From NCBI RefSeq assembly GCF_023517775.1, contig NZ_CP082905.1, positions 1-64,000 of the forward strand: a stretch of DNA of 64,000 bases. The letters are read 5' to 3'. Below are positions 1 through 9,016 of the stretch, piece after piece. Position 1 is the first letter of the stretch, and each line of letters begins with the position of its first letter. This DNA is from Mixta hanseatica (GTDB lineage: Bacteria > Pseudomonadota > Gammaproteobacteria > Enterobacterales > Enterobacteriaceae). The translations under genes and the position numbers were made by a program. The notes beneath the pieces were generated by a model that saw only the letters and a list, made by a program, of their open reading frames with translations, made no database searches and was not told the DNA's origin.

Positions 1-501
1 AGCGCCGGCGCCAGCCGGCTGCAGGGGTTGACCTGGCCGTTGCCATCAGACCCTAGCCGGCAGGCCCGGAGCGCCATGCGGTCCGGCGAAGCTTACCGGC
101 TCAGCCGGTTAGCGCAGTGGGGCTTGACGACCCGGCAACGCCGGGGAGCCGGAGGGGGCCATCAGGATGTTGACGTTTATGACCCTGAGAGGAATAAAGC
201 TCGCGAAGCAGCTGCAGCACAGCAGAAGAAATAAAGGAATCCGTAGTCTGTAAACGAATCCATATTCTGCTTCTCAATCCCCCTTTTTTGTTCGCTGTGA
301 GAGCCAGTAAAACAGGTCGTTGTCTTTCACGGTCAGCAGTATGGGCTGATAGCCCGGCCGGAGAGCCTGCAGGGGAGCATGAGGACTTTATGACTGCTTT
401 CCTTCAGTTACCTGTTAATCGCCTGCAAAAGCCTGACTGGCTGCTGCTGTATAACTATGGAAAAATGGCGAATGGAATATTTGTGTAACGGAGGGATGAT
501 T
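1..501. other. Non-coding stretch upstream of EcoRII
   Basis: No convincing gene is seen here. The left third holds copy 1 of a GC-rich repeat (47-160). The remainder has no recognisable regulatory motif apart from the ribosome binding site GGAGGG just before the restriction gene. Small open frames on both strands lack ribosome binding sites and resemble no family I know. Confidence 0.5.
47..160 (+). repeat. Leading-region repeat, copy 1 (candidate single-strand promoter)
   Basis: About 113 bp that closely match 6081-6192 in the same orientation. They share a 22-bp identical core beginning GGTCCGGCGAAGC and a common right end GAGCCGGAGGGGGCC. The core contains the short hairpin ACCGG/CCGGT. 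F-type plasmids carry repeated structured sequences (ssi/Frpo) in the leading region that act as promoters while the entering DNA is single-stranded. The location beside ssb and psiB suggests this, but it is an inference. Confidence 0.5.
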
Positions 502-1710
502 ATGTCGGTTTTTCATAACTGGCTGTCTGGGATCGCAGGCGGTAATTATTTTGTTTACATCAAACGCCTTTCCGCCAATGATACAGGCGCAACGGGCGGT
601 CATCAGGTCGGGCTTTATATTCCTTCCGGTATCGTTGAAAAGCTGTTTCCGTCCATCAACCATACCCGGGAGCAGAACCCTTCTGTTTATCTCACAGCGC
701 ATGTTTCTTCCCATGATTGTCCTGACAGTGAGGCCCGGGCCATCTATTACAACAACCGTTTTTTTGACGGGACCCGGAATGAAAAACGTATCACACGCTG
801 GGGAAGAGGCAGTCCGCTGCAGAATCCTGAAAATACCGGCGCCCTGACAATACTGGCCTTCAGGCTCGACGAAGAGGGCAAGGACTGTTCGGCGGTGGAC
901 ATCTGGGTCTGCGCCAGCCCTGATGAAGAGGACGTTATCGAGACCGTTATCGGCGAAGTTATTCCCGGAACGCTTATCTCCGGGGCCGCAGGGCAAATAC
1001 TGGGCGGCCTGACTCTTCAGCATGCGCCTGTAAATCATAAATACGCTATTCCTGAAGACTGGCAGCAACGCTTTCCGTCCGGAAATGAAATTATTCAGTA
1101 TGCCGCCGGCCATTACGTAAAAAAATCTGATGACCCGGATGAGCAGCTTATTGACCGTCGGCGCGTCGAGTACGACATCTTTCTGCTGGTAGAGGAATTA
1201 CATGTTCTGGACATCATCCGGAAGGGATTTGGCTCTGTAGATGAGTTTATTGCGCTGGCCAACTCCGTCAGTAACCGGCGTAAATCCCGGGCCGGAAAGT
1301 CACTGGAGCTGCACCTGGAGAACCTCTTCATTGAGCACGGGCTGCGGCACTTTGCCACGCAGGCAGTCACGGAAGGCAATAAAAAACCAGATTTCCTGTT
1401 CCCTTCAGCAGAGGCTTACCACGACGTTGAGTTTCCCGTGGAAAACCTGCGCATGCTGGCGGTCAAGACCACCTGTAAAGACCGCTGGCGCCAGATACTG
1501 AACGAAGCAGATAAAATCCCGCAGGTGCACTTGTTTACGCTGCAGGAAGGGGTGTCTCATACACAGTACAGGGAAATGCAGGAGGCGGGGGTCAGGCTGG
1601 TCGTGCCGTCACCGCTGCACAAAAAATACCCGGAAGCGGTAAGGGCTGAATTAATGACGCTGGGTGCGTTCATTGCGGAGCTTACAGGGCTTTACGCAGA
1701 CCTTCCGTAG
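502..1710 (+). CDS. ecoRIIR: Type II restriction endonuclease EcoRII (CCWGG)
   Basis: This 402-residue protein is recognised as the EcoRII endonuclease (404 aa). EcoRII cuts before the first C of CCWGG and needs a second site as allosteric effector. The N-terminal half matches the effector DNA-binding domain. The C-terminal half carries the PD-(D/E)XK-like core, seen as NKKPDF and, about 25 residues later, AVKTTCKDRWR, which supplies the catalytic lysines. I chose the ATG at 502 over the upstream in-frame ATG at 457 because GGAGGG sits just before it and the length then fits the family. It converges on the cognate methylase across a hairpin. Its position in the plasmid leading region is notable. 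Confidence 0.95.
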   Translation: MSVFHNWLSGIAGGNYFVYIKRLSANDTGATGGHQVGLYIPSGIVEKLFPSINHTREQNPSVYLTAHVSSHDCPDSEARAIYYNNRFFDGTRNEKRITRWGRGSPLQNPENTGALTILAFRLDEEGKDCSAVDIWVCASPDEEDVIETVIGEVIPGTLISGAAGQILGGLTLQHAPVNHKYAIPEDWQQRFPSGNEIIQYAAGHYVKKSDDPDEQLIDRRRVEYDIFLLVEELHVLDIIRKGFGSVDEFIALANSVSNRRKSRAGKSLELHLENLFIEHGLRHFATQAVTEGNKKPDFLFPSAEAYHDVEFPVENLRMLAVKTTCKDRWRQILNEADKIPQVHLFTLQEGVSHTQYREMQEAGVRLVVPSPLHKKYPEAVRAELMTLGAFIAELTGLYADLP

Positions 1711-1712
1711 GT

Positions 1713-1741
1713 AAACTCCCGGCATATGATGCCGGGAGTTT
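1713..1741. terminator. Bidirectional hairpin between EcoRII genes
   Basis: A perfect 13-bp stem (AAACTCCCGGCAT and its complement) around a 3-nt loop lies in the 34-bp gap between the stop codons of the endonuclease and methylase genes. The A/T ends give short U tracts in both directions, so it probably terminates both convergent transcripts. Confidence 0.85.
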
Positions 1742-1744
1742 CAC

Positions 1745-3178
1745 TCAGGCCTGTTCAGCCTTATCAGCCTCGGCAGAAACCGCTTTCAGGATGTAAGGTT
1801 CCAGCAGTCTGGCAACGGCTTCAAATACCGGCACCACAACAGAGTTACCGAACTGCCGGTATGACTGCGTGTCAGAAACCGGAATACGGAAGGGTTTGCC
1901 ATCTGGCTTTTCAAAGCCCATCAGGCGTGCACACTCACGGGGGGTCAGCCTGCGCGGACGACGCGCCTGGTTTTCTTCGTTCACAAAGTCTGTTTCTCCC
2001 GTAGCCATATCCCAGCCACGGTCTATCAGAATTTCAGATCCGTCTTTGTGATAGCGGGCAGAAAGCGTACGGGCAACGCTTTCCTTGTTTTCAGGATTAA
2101 CGAGGCCAAAACCGAAGCCGTTTCCCTTAGCCGCATGCTTTTTGGCATAGTTATAGAGATACTCCCAGAGTTTCGGCGTCAGGATATATTTACTGTCAAC
2201 CACAGGTTCCAGCAGTTCGCCAAATGACGGGCGTTGTGCCGGGTAAAAACGACTGACGTCGCGCAGGGTAAAGCCCTTGTGAATATTCAGGTCGCGGCGG
2301 AAACCGACCAGAACGATACGTTCCCGGTGCTGGGGCAGGAAGTGCTTTCCGTCGATGACTTTGGGATCGCTTTTGCCTGCATCAGCCGCATCCGCAACTT
2401 CATAGCCCAGCTCGTCAAGCGTTTCCATGATGACTTTAAAGGTTTTGCCCTTGTCATGACTTTTAAGGTTTTTGACGTTTTCCAGCACAAAAATGGCCGG
2501 CTTTTTGGCCCGAATAATACGCGCCACGTCAAAGAAAAGTGTTCCCTGCGCCTCACATTCAAAACCATGCGCACGACCGAGCGAGTTTTTCTTGCTTACG
2601 CCAGCAAGGCTGAACGGCTGGCAGGGAAAGCCGGCCAGAAGCACATCATGATCCGGCACGTGCTCATCAATGTAAGCATAGGCATCGGTTTCTGACACTT
2701 CAGGTTTGTCACTGAGTGTGACTTCCCGGATATCGAGATTGAATTTGTGCGCCTGCTCGTCATTAAACCAGTTGGCTTTATACGTGCGCACCGCCTCTTT
2801 ATTCCACTCGCTAGTAAAAACGCACTGTCCACCAATCGCCTCAAAACCTTTTCGTATACCGCCAATGCCGGCAAACAGATCAATGAACCGGAAAGCATAG
2901 TCCGGGTGATGCGCAGGCGGTTCCGGCAGCATTTTCCGCAGAAGCGCTTCTTCAGCTGATGTCAGCGATTTAGGTGGGCACTTACCATTAATCCAGCGAT
3001 TGAGCGTTTCCCGGCTCCACTCGTTTTTGCCGACTTTTCTCAGCAGCTCAGCCACGTACTTCTGGTCATAGATTTCCAGAACCTGCGCAATCAGTTTTTT
3101 ATCATTTTCCTGCCGCTGTTTTTCTTCTGCTTCCGCTTTATTAAGCAGATCCTGCGCCAGTAGTTCAAATTCAGACAT
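1745..3178 (-). CDS. ecoRIIM: DNA (cytosine-5) methyltransferase M.EcoRII
   Basis: This 477-residue protein, the same length as M.EcoRII, methylates the internal cytosine of CCWGG. The m5C motifs are visible: [15 protein letters not shown] (motif I, AdoMet binding), GFPCQPFS (motif IV, catalytic cysteine), ENVKNL (motif VI), [11 protein letters not shown] (motif VIII) and [10 protein letters not shown] (motif X). The N-terminal extension of roughly 95 residues, with MSEFELLAQ, is typical of the Dcm/EcoRII group and in M.EcoRII contributes to autoregulation. The start at 3178 follows a GGAGG; an upstream in-frame start at 3220 would add 14 residues. Chromosomal Dcm has the same specificity, so dcm+ hosts would already be protected against the nuclease. 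Confidence 0.95.
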   Translation of the reverse strand: MSEFELLAQDLLNKAEAEEKQRQENDKKLIAQVLEIYDQKYVAELLRKVGKNEWSRETLNRWINGKCPPKSLTSAEEALLRKMLPEPPAHHPDYAFRFIDLFAGIGGIRKGFEAIGGQCVFTSEWNKEAVRTYKANWFNDEQAHKFNLDIREVTLSDKPEVSETDAYAYIDEHVPDHDVLLAGFPCQPFSLAGVSKKNSLGRAHGFECEAQGTLFFDVARIIRAKKPAIFVLENVKNLKSHDKGKTFKVIMETLDELGYEVADAADAGKSDPKVIDGKHFLPQHRERIVLVGFRRDLNIHKGFTLRDVSRFYPAQRPSFGELLEPVVDSKYILTPKLWEYLYNYAKKHAAKGNGFGFGLVNPENKESVARTLSARYHKDGSEILIDRGWDMATGETDFVNEENQARRPRRLTPRECARLMGFEKPDGKPFRIPVSDTQSYRQFGNSVVVPVFEAVARLLEPYILKAVSAEADKAEQA

Positions 3179-3426
3179 AACGCCTCCATTGGGTCTTATG
3201 AGTGAAACTCTATCACTCATCTGACCCAGAGTGAATTATTTTATCTGGTTATTTAAACAGTACCTGTTAGTACAACTGCCGGCTTTTCTTTTAGACCGTG
3301 AGGACAGACCGTATTAAAACCCCATTCCCCATGCAGGGAGAGAAAATTCCTCCCCCCTCTTTTCCGCCCGGCTTCCCCTGAAGTTATCGCTTCCGGACAC
3401 TATTCATTCAGCTTATTTTTGATATA

Positions 3427-3456
3427 CAAAAAAAGACGATGCGGCGAAGCATCGTC
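3427..3456 (-). terminator. Intrinsic terminator after psiA
   Basis: An 8-bp stem GACGATGC/GCATCGTC (3435-3442 with 3449-3456) is followed on the minus strand by a run of seven T. It lies about 80 bp beyond the end of the ssb-psiB-psiA transcription unit and probably ends that operon. Confidence 0.8.
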
Positions 3457-3534
3457 AAAACGAATTTACTATCAATGTTTATCCCTGGTGAAAGACGCTC
3501 AGTTTATCGTTATATCACTGGCAGACCCGCCCGT

Positions 3535-3948
3535 TTACTCACTGCAGCGCTGGCGCCAGACCCATGTCATATCAAGCAGATCATTCACCCTTACTCCCCG
3601 GCGTCGCCAGCGGGCATACCACCGCCGGTATGTGCTGACTGACTGGCTGGCCAGTGCCGTTTCTGCCTCCCGGATAAGTTTTTCCTGCGCCTCAGCCTGG
3701 CGCTGCAGGGCCAGCGCAGAACGTCCGGGCATCGCTTCTCCGGGCCGCAGGACTGTGTCAGACAGACCTGGCTCCGGGAGCGTCGGCGCGGGGCTGACAT
3801 CACCATTATCAGCTTTACCTGAATTCAAAACCGGCGCGAACGTATGTACAGGACATCGTGCCACGTCGTACAGATGGCAACGTTTTTGCGGCTGCGGGTA
3901 AACAGGTGGAACCATTAATGGCGTCATCATTACTGTATTCATACGCAT
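3535..3948 (-). CDS. psiA: PsiA-like protein, shortened or diverged
   Basis: The 137-residue frame starts inside the end of psiB (10-bp overlap), the position of psiA in F-type leading regions. F PsiA is about 239 residues. Here only the central part is recognisable: the charged helix with EKLIREAETALASQSV, then YARWRRR, correspond to the PsiA segment ending in WHARW. The first 60 or so residues are proline-rich and unlike PsiA. The C-terminal third is missing, the frame stopping after WVWRQRCSE. It is either a degenerate psiA or a short family variant. PsiA's own function is poorly defined. The gene would be translated with psiB. Confidence 0.6.
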   Translation of the reverse strand: MRMNTVMMTPLMVPPVYPQPQKRCHLYDVARCPVHTFAPVLNSGKADNGDVSPAPTLPEPGLSDTVLRPGEAMPGRSALALQRQAEAQEKLIREAETALASQSVSTYRRWYARWRRRGVRVNDLLDMTWVWRQRCSE

Positions 3949-4382
3949 CCCCCTTTTCTGCCCAGCACCGCCACGATTTCCGCCGGCGTGATACCCGCTG
4001 ACACCATTTCCTCGATGCGCGTCAGCAGCCGGCCGATGGTTTCCGGCTCAAACCGTTCGGTATTCAGAACGTACAGCCCGGTGTGATCGGGATTTATCCA
4101 GATAAGGCCGTGCCAGAACGGAGACTCGTTGCCCGGGCTCAGGATATCGAGCGTGACGTGACGGTTTTTCCGGTGGGTCAGGCGCAGGTGAACCGGGAAC
4201 ACCCCGCCCCACTCCTCCCGGCACTCGCAGTCAGTGAGCCAGCTGTCACTGAGCGGTAAGGCATGGAGTACGGCGCCGCACAGACGGCGGCGGAACTCCT
4301 CGCCGCGTGTGCTGTAGGCCTCAAAATCGCCCGGCGAAAAGGCGTGCAGCCGTTGCAGCGTCACGCTCTCATCGCGCGTCAT
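3939..4382 (-). CDS. psiB: SOS inhibition protein PsiB
   Basis: This 147-residue protein resembles F PsiB (144 aa). Shared blocks include EEWGGVFPVHLRLT (F: SEFGGFFPVQVRFT), a central SPGNESPFWHGL and the C-terminal EIVAVLGRKGGCV (F: DIIHILMAEGGQV). PsiB binds free RecA and keeps it from loading on the entering single-stranded DNA, so transfer does not trigger SOS. The frame is open back to 4481, but I take the ATG at 4382 because family similarity and length begin there. The ribosome binding site is weak. It belongs to the ssb-DUF905-psiB-psiA minus-strand operon. The ParB-like gene often found between ssb and psiB is absent. Confidence 0.85.
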   Translation of the reverse strand: MTRDESVTLQRLHAFSPGDFEAYSTRGEEFRRRLCGAVLHALPLSDSWLTDCECREEWGGVFPVHLRLTHRKNRHVTLDILSPGNESPFWHGLIWINPDHTGLYVLNTERFEPETIGRLLTRIEEMVSAGITPAEIVAVLGRKGGCV

Positions 4383-4547
4383 CTCACTGCCGCTGCAGCT
4401 GCGGAAACCGACCGACCTGCGGCCGTAGTACGCGTGAGTCTTGCCGTTACGGATTTTTTCTTTAGACTGGATAGCTGACATATCGGATTCCTCATAATTT
4501 GATTGTCACGCCCTGCGCGGAGTTACCGCTCCGTTCAGGGCACCTTC

Positions 4548-4778
4548 TTAATGCGTTTTTGTGCCGTTCAGCTCGATATAAAGTCCGAGCCAGAACCCGG
4601 CCTCCGGCTCAAAATTGAATGCCTGCCAGAGCATATTTCCCCCTCTGCTGCGTACGACCAGACGAAAGTGCGAGCCCTGATCGTCTTCAATCGTGACATT
4701 GCTGTATGTACGGGCGACAGCTTCTGCCTGCTCCCGGCTAAAAGGTCCGTTCGGAAGTAATGGTGTGTGACTGGTCAT
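4548..4778 (-). CDS. DUF905 family leading-region protein
   Basis: A 76-residue protein with the features of DUF905: [33 protein letters not shown] and a tryptophan-rich NFEPEAGFW near the end. Such proteins sit between ssb and psiB in many F-type and related plasmids, and their function is unknown. The start ATG is preceded by GGAG. It lies 56 bp downstream of ssb on the same strand, so it is probably co-transcribed with ssb and psiB and expressed early after transfer. Confidence 0.8.
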   Translation of the reverse strand: MTSHTPLLPNGPFSREQAEAVARTYSNVTIEDDQGSHFRLVVRSRGGNMLWQAFNFEPEAGFWLGLYIELNGTKTH

Positions 4779-4834
4779 GGTATTCTCCGGTAGTACGCCT
4801 GCCCTGCAGCCGCAGGTCAGCGGCTCAGTGTCAT

Positions 4835-5380
4835 TCAGAACGGGATATCATCGTCAAAATCTGCTGGCGGCTGGTTGCCCTGCGGCGGTGCCTGGGGGTC
4901 AGGCTGCGGCTGTGCCGCACCGCGTCCGCCCCGGCTACCTTTGCCACCTTTGCCACCATTACCTGACGCTGCCGGCGGCTGCTGAGGCTGGCCGCTGAAC
5001 TGCTGTCCGGTCTGTTCGCCTGTTCCGCTGCCACGCCCGCCCAGCATCTGCATAGTGCCGCCGACGTTGACCACCACTTCCGTGGTGTAGCGATCCTGCC
5101 CACTCTGGTCCTGCCATTTCCGTGTCTGCAGCGCGCCCTCGATATACACCTGAGCGCCTTTACGCAGAAACTCACCGGCCACTTCAGCCAGCTTTCCGAA
5201 CAGCACCACGCGATGCCATTCCGTTTTTTCTCTGGTTTCCCCGGTCTGCTTGTCGCGCCAGGATTCAGAGGTGGCCAGCGTGATGTTCGCGACCGCGCCG
5301 CCGTTCGGCATGTAGCGCACCTCGGGGTCCTGCCCCAGATTGCCGACCAGAATGACCTTGTTAACGCCCCGTGCAGCCAT
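4835..5380 (-). CDS. ssb: Plasmid single-stranded DNA-binding protein
   Basis: A 181-residue SSB with an N-terminal OB fold ([21 protein letters not shown], then [10 protein letters not shown] and [20 protein letters not shown]), a flexible Gly/Gln/Pro-rich linker and the acidic tip DFDDDIPF that recruits partner proteins. I chose the ATG at 5380 (MAARGVNK) because AGGAG lies 8 nt upstream; an earlier in-frame ATG at 5395 lacks such a site. It leads the leading-region operon. Plasmid SSB coats the incoming strand and supports early steps in the recipient. Confidence 0.95.
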   Translation of the reverse strand: MAARGVNKVILVGNLGQDPEVRYMPNGGAVANITLATSESWRDKQTGETREKTEWHRVVLFGKLAEVAGEFLRKGAQVYIEGALQTRKWQDQSGQDRYTTEVVVNVGGTMQMLGGRGSGTGEQTGQQFSGQPQQPPAASGNGGKGGKGSRGGRGAAQPQPDPQAPPQGNQPPADFDDDIPF

Positions 5381-6080
5381 AACGTTTCTCCTCATGCAGT
5401 TGGTTTTTTAACCACGTCACCCGTTGAGTTTCGGGAGCCGCGGTGTTGACGTTTTGTGGAAATCGGCTGGTTTTTTTCTCCGGTATTCACTTCACCCGTT
5501 TGAGATCCTTCGCCGCGAGGGCGTAAACCAGCGCGGGTGACGGCAGACGTCCGGGGCGACGGGGAAATTTATTTCTGGTCTAACGGAGTGGCCGGAAAAA
5601 AATTTTCACGGCGTTCATTTCACCCTGGACGACCACGGCGCCTGTGCTTGTCTCAGCCCCGGCGAAAGGACTTAAACCGGTGAACGGCGTAGGAAAAGCA
5701 CAGCACGATGCAGCAGCAACGACGGCTGAGCGGCAGCGAAACGGCGTTGCGCCTCAGAGCGACGGCGGATTCTGGCCGTCGCGGTTCGCGCCAGCCCTGG
5801 GGCTGGCTGCAGCCCCTGCTTTGCCCTGCGGTGTTTGTGTTTTAGTCTCTGTTTTTTCTGTGGTTTTGGACGACTGTTGTTCAGCCGTCACCATGCCGGC
5901 GCACGCGCCGCGGGCGCGGGCAGACGTAAATGAGAAAAGCGGGGTGACAGAGTTTCAGAACAAATTCCTTATGCGACAGCTCCCTGAAAACGAACAGTGA
6001 TCATACACAACGGGTTTCGCTTAAAAACCCTGCGCCGGCGTTTTCAGAGGAGCGCCAGCACGATTTCTGCTTTCGGCCCT

Positions 6081-6192
6081 CAGACCCCAGCCGACAGGCC
6101 CGGAACGCGTCCCCGGCGGTCCGGCGAAGCTTACCGGCTCTGCCGGTTAGCTGAGTGGGGCTGACGACCCGACAGGGGAGCCGGAGGGGGCC
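6081..6192 (+). repeat. Leading-region repeat, copy 2 (candidate single-strand promoter)
   Basis: Second copy of the repeat at 47-160, in the same orientation, with the identical core GGTCCGGCGAAGC, the ACCGG-CTCTG-CCGGT hairpin and the conserved right end. It lies about 700 bp upstream of the ssb start, the place where F carries a single-strand promoter that drives early ssb expression. Function is inferred from position and repetition. Confidence 0.55.
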
Positions 6193-6395
6193 CTTATCCA
6201 CATCTACGCTGCACATCCGGCGCATAAAGCTGTGGATAAACAGCTGCAGCCCCTGCCCGCTGACGCCTGAAAAGCACTGGTCAATAAATAACCTGCCATT
6301 TCGCTGTAAAACTTTATAAATCAATGATCTTCTTTTTTCGCCATGCAGGTGTGATTCACTGTGTCTTGCACAGCCCTGAAAGCCAGTTAATACTA

Positions 6396-6411
6396 CTGTA
6401 AATACATACAG
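6396..6411. promoter_or_regulatory. LexA (SOS) box of umuDC operon
   Basis: CTGTAAATACATACAG fits the LexA consensus CTGT-N8-ACAG at every fixed position. It lies 22 bp before the umuD ATG, where it would overlap the promoter. The operon is therefore expected to be SOS-induced. Confidence 0.93.
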
Positions 6412-6433
6412 CGATTTAACAGGGACTTTTGCT

Positions 6434-6874
6434 ATGTTTAACGCCTTTGAGTTGATGCACCCGGCGGACAATCCGCCGCCCAGCTTCAGGCCTCTTTTCC
6501 TGGAACGTGTACCCTGCGGGTTTCCCTCTCCCTGCCAGGACTATGCGGAACAGGAGCTCGATCTGAACGAATATCTTATAGCCCACCGGGCAAGCACCTT
6601 CTTCCTGCGCGCGCAGGGCAACAGCATGCAGGACATCGGCCTTTATGACGGCGACCTGCTTATTGTCGATCGTTCCCTCAGACCAGAGCACGGCGACATT
6701 GTCATCGCGGAGCTTTACGGCGAATTCACGGTAAAGCGGCTGCTGCTTTCCCCGAAGGGTCCCGTACTCCAGCCCATGAACCCCGCCTACCCCGTTATCA
6801 TTCCCGATCCGGATACGCTGGAAATTTTCGGCGTCGTTGTGCATTTCGTTCATACCGCGCGCAGGAGAAACTGA
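6434..6874 (+). CDS. umuD: UmuD-like polymerase V accessory protein (MucA/ImpA type)
   Basis: A 146-residue S24-family protein. The self-cleavage site is Cys28-Gly29 in PCGFPSP. The catalytic dyad is Ser64 (GNSM) and Lys101 (FTVKRLL), 37 residues apart as in UmuD (Ser60/Lys97). RecA filament-stimulated cleavage makes the active UmuD', which joins UmuC to form the translesion polymerase. A perfect LexA box lies upstream. The partner gene umuC follows after 1 bp but is disrupted, so UmuD may now act without its own polymerase subunit or serve the chromosomal UmuC. Confidence 0.92.
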   Translation: MFNAFELMHPADNPPPSFRPLFLERVPCGFPSPCQDYAEQELDLNEYLIAHRASTFFLRAQGNSMQDIGLYDGDLLIVDRSLRPEHGDIVIAELYGEFTVKRLLLSPKGPVLQPMNPAYPVIIPDPDTLEIFGVVVHFVHTARRRN

Positions 6875-6875
6875 C

Positions 6876-6998
6876 ATGTTCGGTTTAATTGACGTGAACA
6901 GCTTTTACGCCAGTGCAGAGAAGGTCTTCCGGCCTGACCTGAAAAATGCACCAGTGGCCATCCTGTCGAATAATGATCTGAGTGGTGAGAAAAGTTAG
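6876..6998 (+). pseudogene. umuC: umuC 5' fragment (40 codons)
   Basis: The ATG one base after the umuD stop begins MFGLIDVNSFYASAEKVFRP and continues to LSNND, the start of a Y-family polymerase with the first catalytic aspartate (LIDVNSFYAS). Similarity then stops, and six unrelated codons lead to TAG. The rest of the gene is at 25691-26728, beyond an ~18.7 kb insertion. About 45 codons, from GCVIARN to the residues before MSTRIMS in E. coli UmuC, are missing from both pieces. Confidence 0.92.
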
Positions 6999-7241
6999 TT
7001 AATTTGATGCTGTTCATGTCAGCAGCTCTAGAGAGTTTTTTGGTCTTCTATGAGCGAAAAGCGGACATTGAGTGCTCGAAGATTGATTGCATCCTTCTGG
7101 CTTACCTGTGCAGGCATACCGTAAACGAATTGTCACAAAATGAGCTACTGCCAGATAAACACATCTGAATTAACGAATATATGATTGACTCACAAATTGC
7201 AGGCAGTGAGAATGTCTTCAATTCCGGACTCAGGAGTCATC

Positions 7242-7595
7242 ATGCCTCAATTTCAGCCTCTTCAGCTTTTCAAAAATCTCTCTGATGAAACACGACTCAG
7301 TCTGGTGCTGCTGTTGCGCGAAAAAGGAGAGCTTTGCGTCTGTGAACTCACGTCAATGCTGAAAGAAAGTCAGCCTAAAATTTCCCGGCATCTGGCGTTA
7401 CTCAGAGACGCCGGTCTGCTTATCGACAGGCGAGACGGCAAGTGGGTTTATTATCGGTTGTCACCACACATGCCCGCCTGGGCTGCTGCGGTAATTGAGC
7501 AGGCTTACCTGTGTCAGCGCGATGACATTCTGCAACTCAGCCAGCAGGCTGAAAGGAATAACGCGACCACCAACGGCAAGCCTGTCTGCATTTGA
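7242..7595 (+). CDS. arsR: Arsenite-responsive repressor ArsR
   Basis: A 117-residue ArsR/SmtB winged-helix repressor, the same length as E. coli ArsR. The arsenite-binding motif ELCVCEL (two cysteines) precedes the recognition helix region [18 protein letters not shown]. The frame extends upstream, but the ATG at 7242 has AGGAG in front and gives the family length. It heads arsR-arsB-arsC and should repress them until As(III) or Sb(III) binds. Confidence 0.92.
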   Translation: MPQFQPLQLFKNLSDETRLSLVLLLREKGELCVCELTSMLKESQPKISRHLALLRDAGLLIDRRDGKWVYYRLSPHMPAWAAAVIEQAYLCQRDDILQLSQQAERNNATTNGKPVCI

Positions 7596-7683
7596 AATTT
7601 ACCCAAACACATATGATTTTACATACTTGTTAGCAGGGCTGTCTTTAGTCCCGTTTACAGGCTTTATATCCAAAGGAGAAAGT

Positions 7684-8967
7684 ATGTTTCTGGCAGGCGC
7701 TATATTCGTCCTGACACTGGTGCTGGTTATCTGGCAGCCAAAGGGACTCAGTATTGGCTGGAGTGCAGTTATCGGGGCCGCGCTGGCGCTGCTGACCGGC
7801 GTGGTGCATATCGGTGATATTCCGGCCGTCTGGCAGATTGTCTGGAACGCCACGGCCACGTTTATCGCGGTTATTATCATCAGCCTGCTGCTTGATGAGT
7901 CTGGCTTTTTTGAGTGGGCTGCACTGCACGTTTCCCGCTGGGGAGGCGGTAAAGGCAGGCTGCTGTTCACGTATATTGTTCTGCTGGGTGCGGCAGTGGC
8001 GGCCCTGTTTGCCAATGACGGGGCGGCACTTATCCTGACGCCTATTGTCATCGCCATGCTACTGGCGCTGGACTTCAGCCCCGGCGCCACACTGGCGTTT
8101 GTGATGGCGGCAGGCTTTATCGCGGACACATCCAGCCTGCCGCTCATCGTATCGAACCTGGTCAACATCGTGACGGCGGACTTTTTTAAGCTGGGGTTCA
8201 GCGAATATGCGTCTGTCATGGTGCCGGTAAATATCGCGTCCGTGGCGGCCACGCTGGTTATGCTTCACCTCTTTTTCCGTAAAGACCTCCCGATCACTTA
8301 TGACCTGGCGAAACTGAAGGTGCCACGGGAAGCCATTCGAGACATGCGAACCTTTAAAGCCGGATGGCTGGTCCTGCTCCTGCTGCTGGCCGGTTTTTTT
8401 GCCCTGGAGCCGCTCGGCGTTCCGGTCAGTCTGGTGGCAGCGGTGGCGGCATTTATTCTGTGGCTTGTTGCCCGGAAAGGGCACGTAATTGACACCCGTA
8501 AAGTGCTGAAAGGCGCGCCCTGGCAGATCGTCATCTTCTCGCTGGGTATGTATCTCGTAGTATATGGCCTGCGCAACGCCGGACTGACGGATTACCTCTC
8601 AGCCATCCTGAACCGGTTTGCAGAACACGGCGTCTGGAGCGCCACACTCGGTACCGGTTTTTTGACGGCCTTTTTGTCATCGGTGATGAACAACATGCCT
8701 ACCGTCCTGGTCGGTGCCCTGTCCATTGATGGCAGCACGGCTCAGGGCGCGGTGAAGGAGGCGATGATTTACGCCAACATCATCGGCTGCGATCTCGGCC
8801 CCAAAATCACACCCATCGGCAGCCTGGCGACCCTGCTGTGGCTGCACGTGCTGGCGCAGAAAAACATTACCGTCAGCTGGGGCTACTACTTCCGCGTGGG
8901 CATTGTGATGACCCTGCCGGTGCTTTTTGTGACGCTGGCCGCGCTGGCCCTGCGCCTGTCTGTTTAA
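7684..8967 (+). CDS. arsB: Arsenite efflux permease ArsB
   Basis: A 427-residue integral membrane protein of the ArsB family (E. coli 429 aa), with about twelve hydrophobic segments starting at [17 protein letters not shown]. Conserved blocks include [20 protein letters not shown] and [11 protein letters not shown] near the end. It exports As(OH)3 or Sb(III) in exchange for protons. The frame is open upstream, but the ATG at 7684 follows AAGGAG and starts the family sequence. It lies 88 bp after arsR in the same operon. No arsA or arsD is present, so export depends on the proton gradient rather than ATP. Confidence 0.93.
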   Translation: MFLAGAIFVLTLVLVIWQPKGLSIGWSAVIGAALALLTGVVHIGDIPAVWQIVWNATATFIAVIIISLLLDESGFFEWAALHVSRWGGGKGRLLFTYIVLLGAAVAALFANDGAALILTPIVIAMLLALDFSPGATLAFVMAAGFIADTSSLPLIVSNLVNIVTADFFKLGFSEYASVMVPVNIASVAATLVMLHLFFRKDLPITYDLAKLKVPREAIRDMRTFKAGWLVLLLLLAGFFALEPLGVPVSLVAAVAAFILWLVARKGHVIDTRKVLKGAPWQIVIFSLGMYLVVYGLRNAGLTDYLSAILNRFAEHGVWSATLGTGFLTAFLSSVMNNMPTVLVGALSIDGSTAQGAVKEAMIYANIIGCDLGPKITPIGSLATLLWLHVLAQKNITVSWGYYFRVGIVMTLPVLFVTLAALALRLSV

Positions 8968-9016
8968 CCTTAACCCCGGGGCTGCGTCTGCGCAGCTCCG
9001 TAACGGAGTACCGTTT

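Larger units (their letters stand above)
5381..6433. other. Long region between ssb and umuD
   Basis: About 1 kb without a convincing gene. It contains repeat copy 2 (6081-6192) and the LexA box before umuD (6396-6411). The plus-strand frame 5644-6000 has no ribosome binding site and low-complexity sequence. Long GC-rich stretches suggest secondary structure, as expected for a leading-region control segment upstream of ssb. Confidence 0.5.

Noticed and set aside
28..234. Open frame of 68 codons at the left edge
   Set aside because: It lies over repeat copy 1, has no ribosome binding site and is not family-like.
5644..6000. 118-codon plus-strand frame upstream of umuD
   Set aside because: Low-complexity alanine/arginine-rich translation of a GC-rich control region, with no ribosome binding site and no recognisable family.
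7599..8252. 217-codon minus-strand frame
   Set aside because: Shadow of arsB in another frame; serine/alanine-rich composition typical of an antisense shadow.
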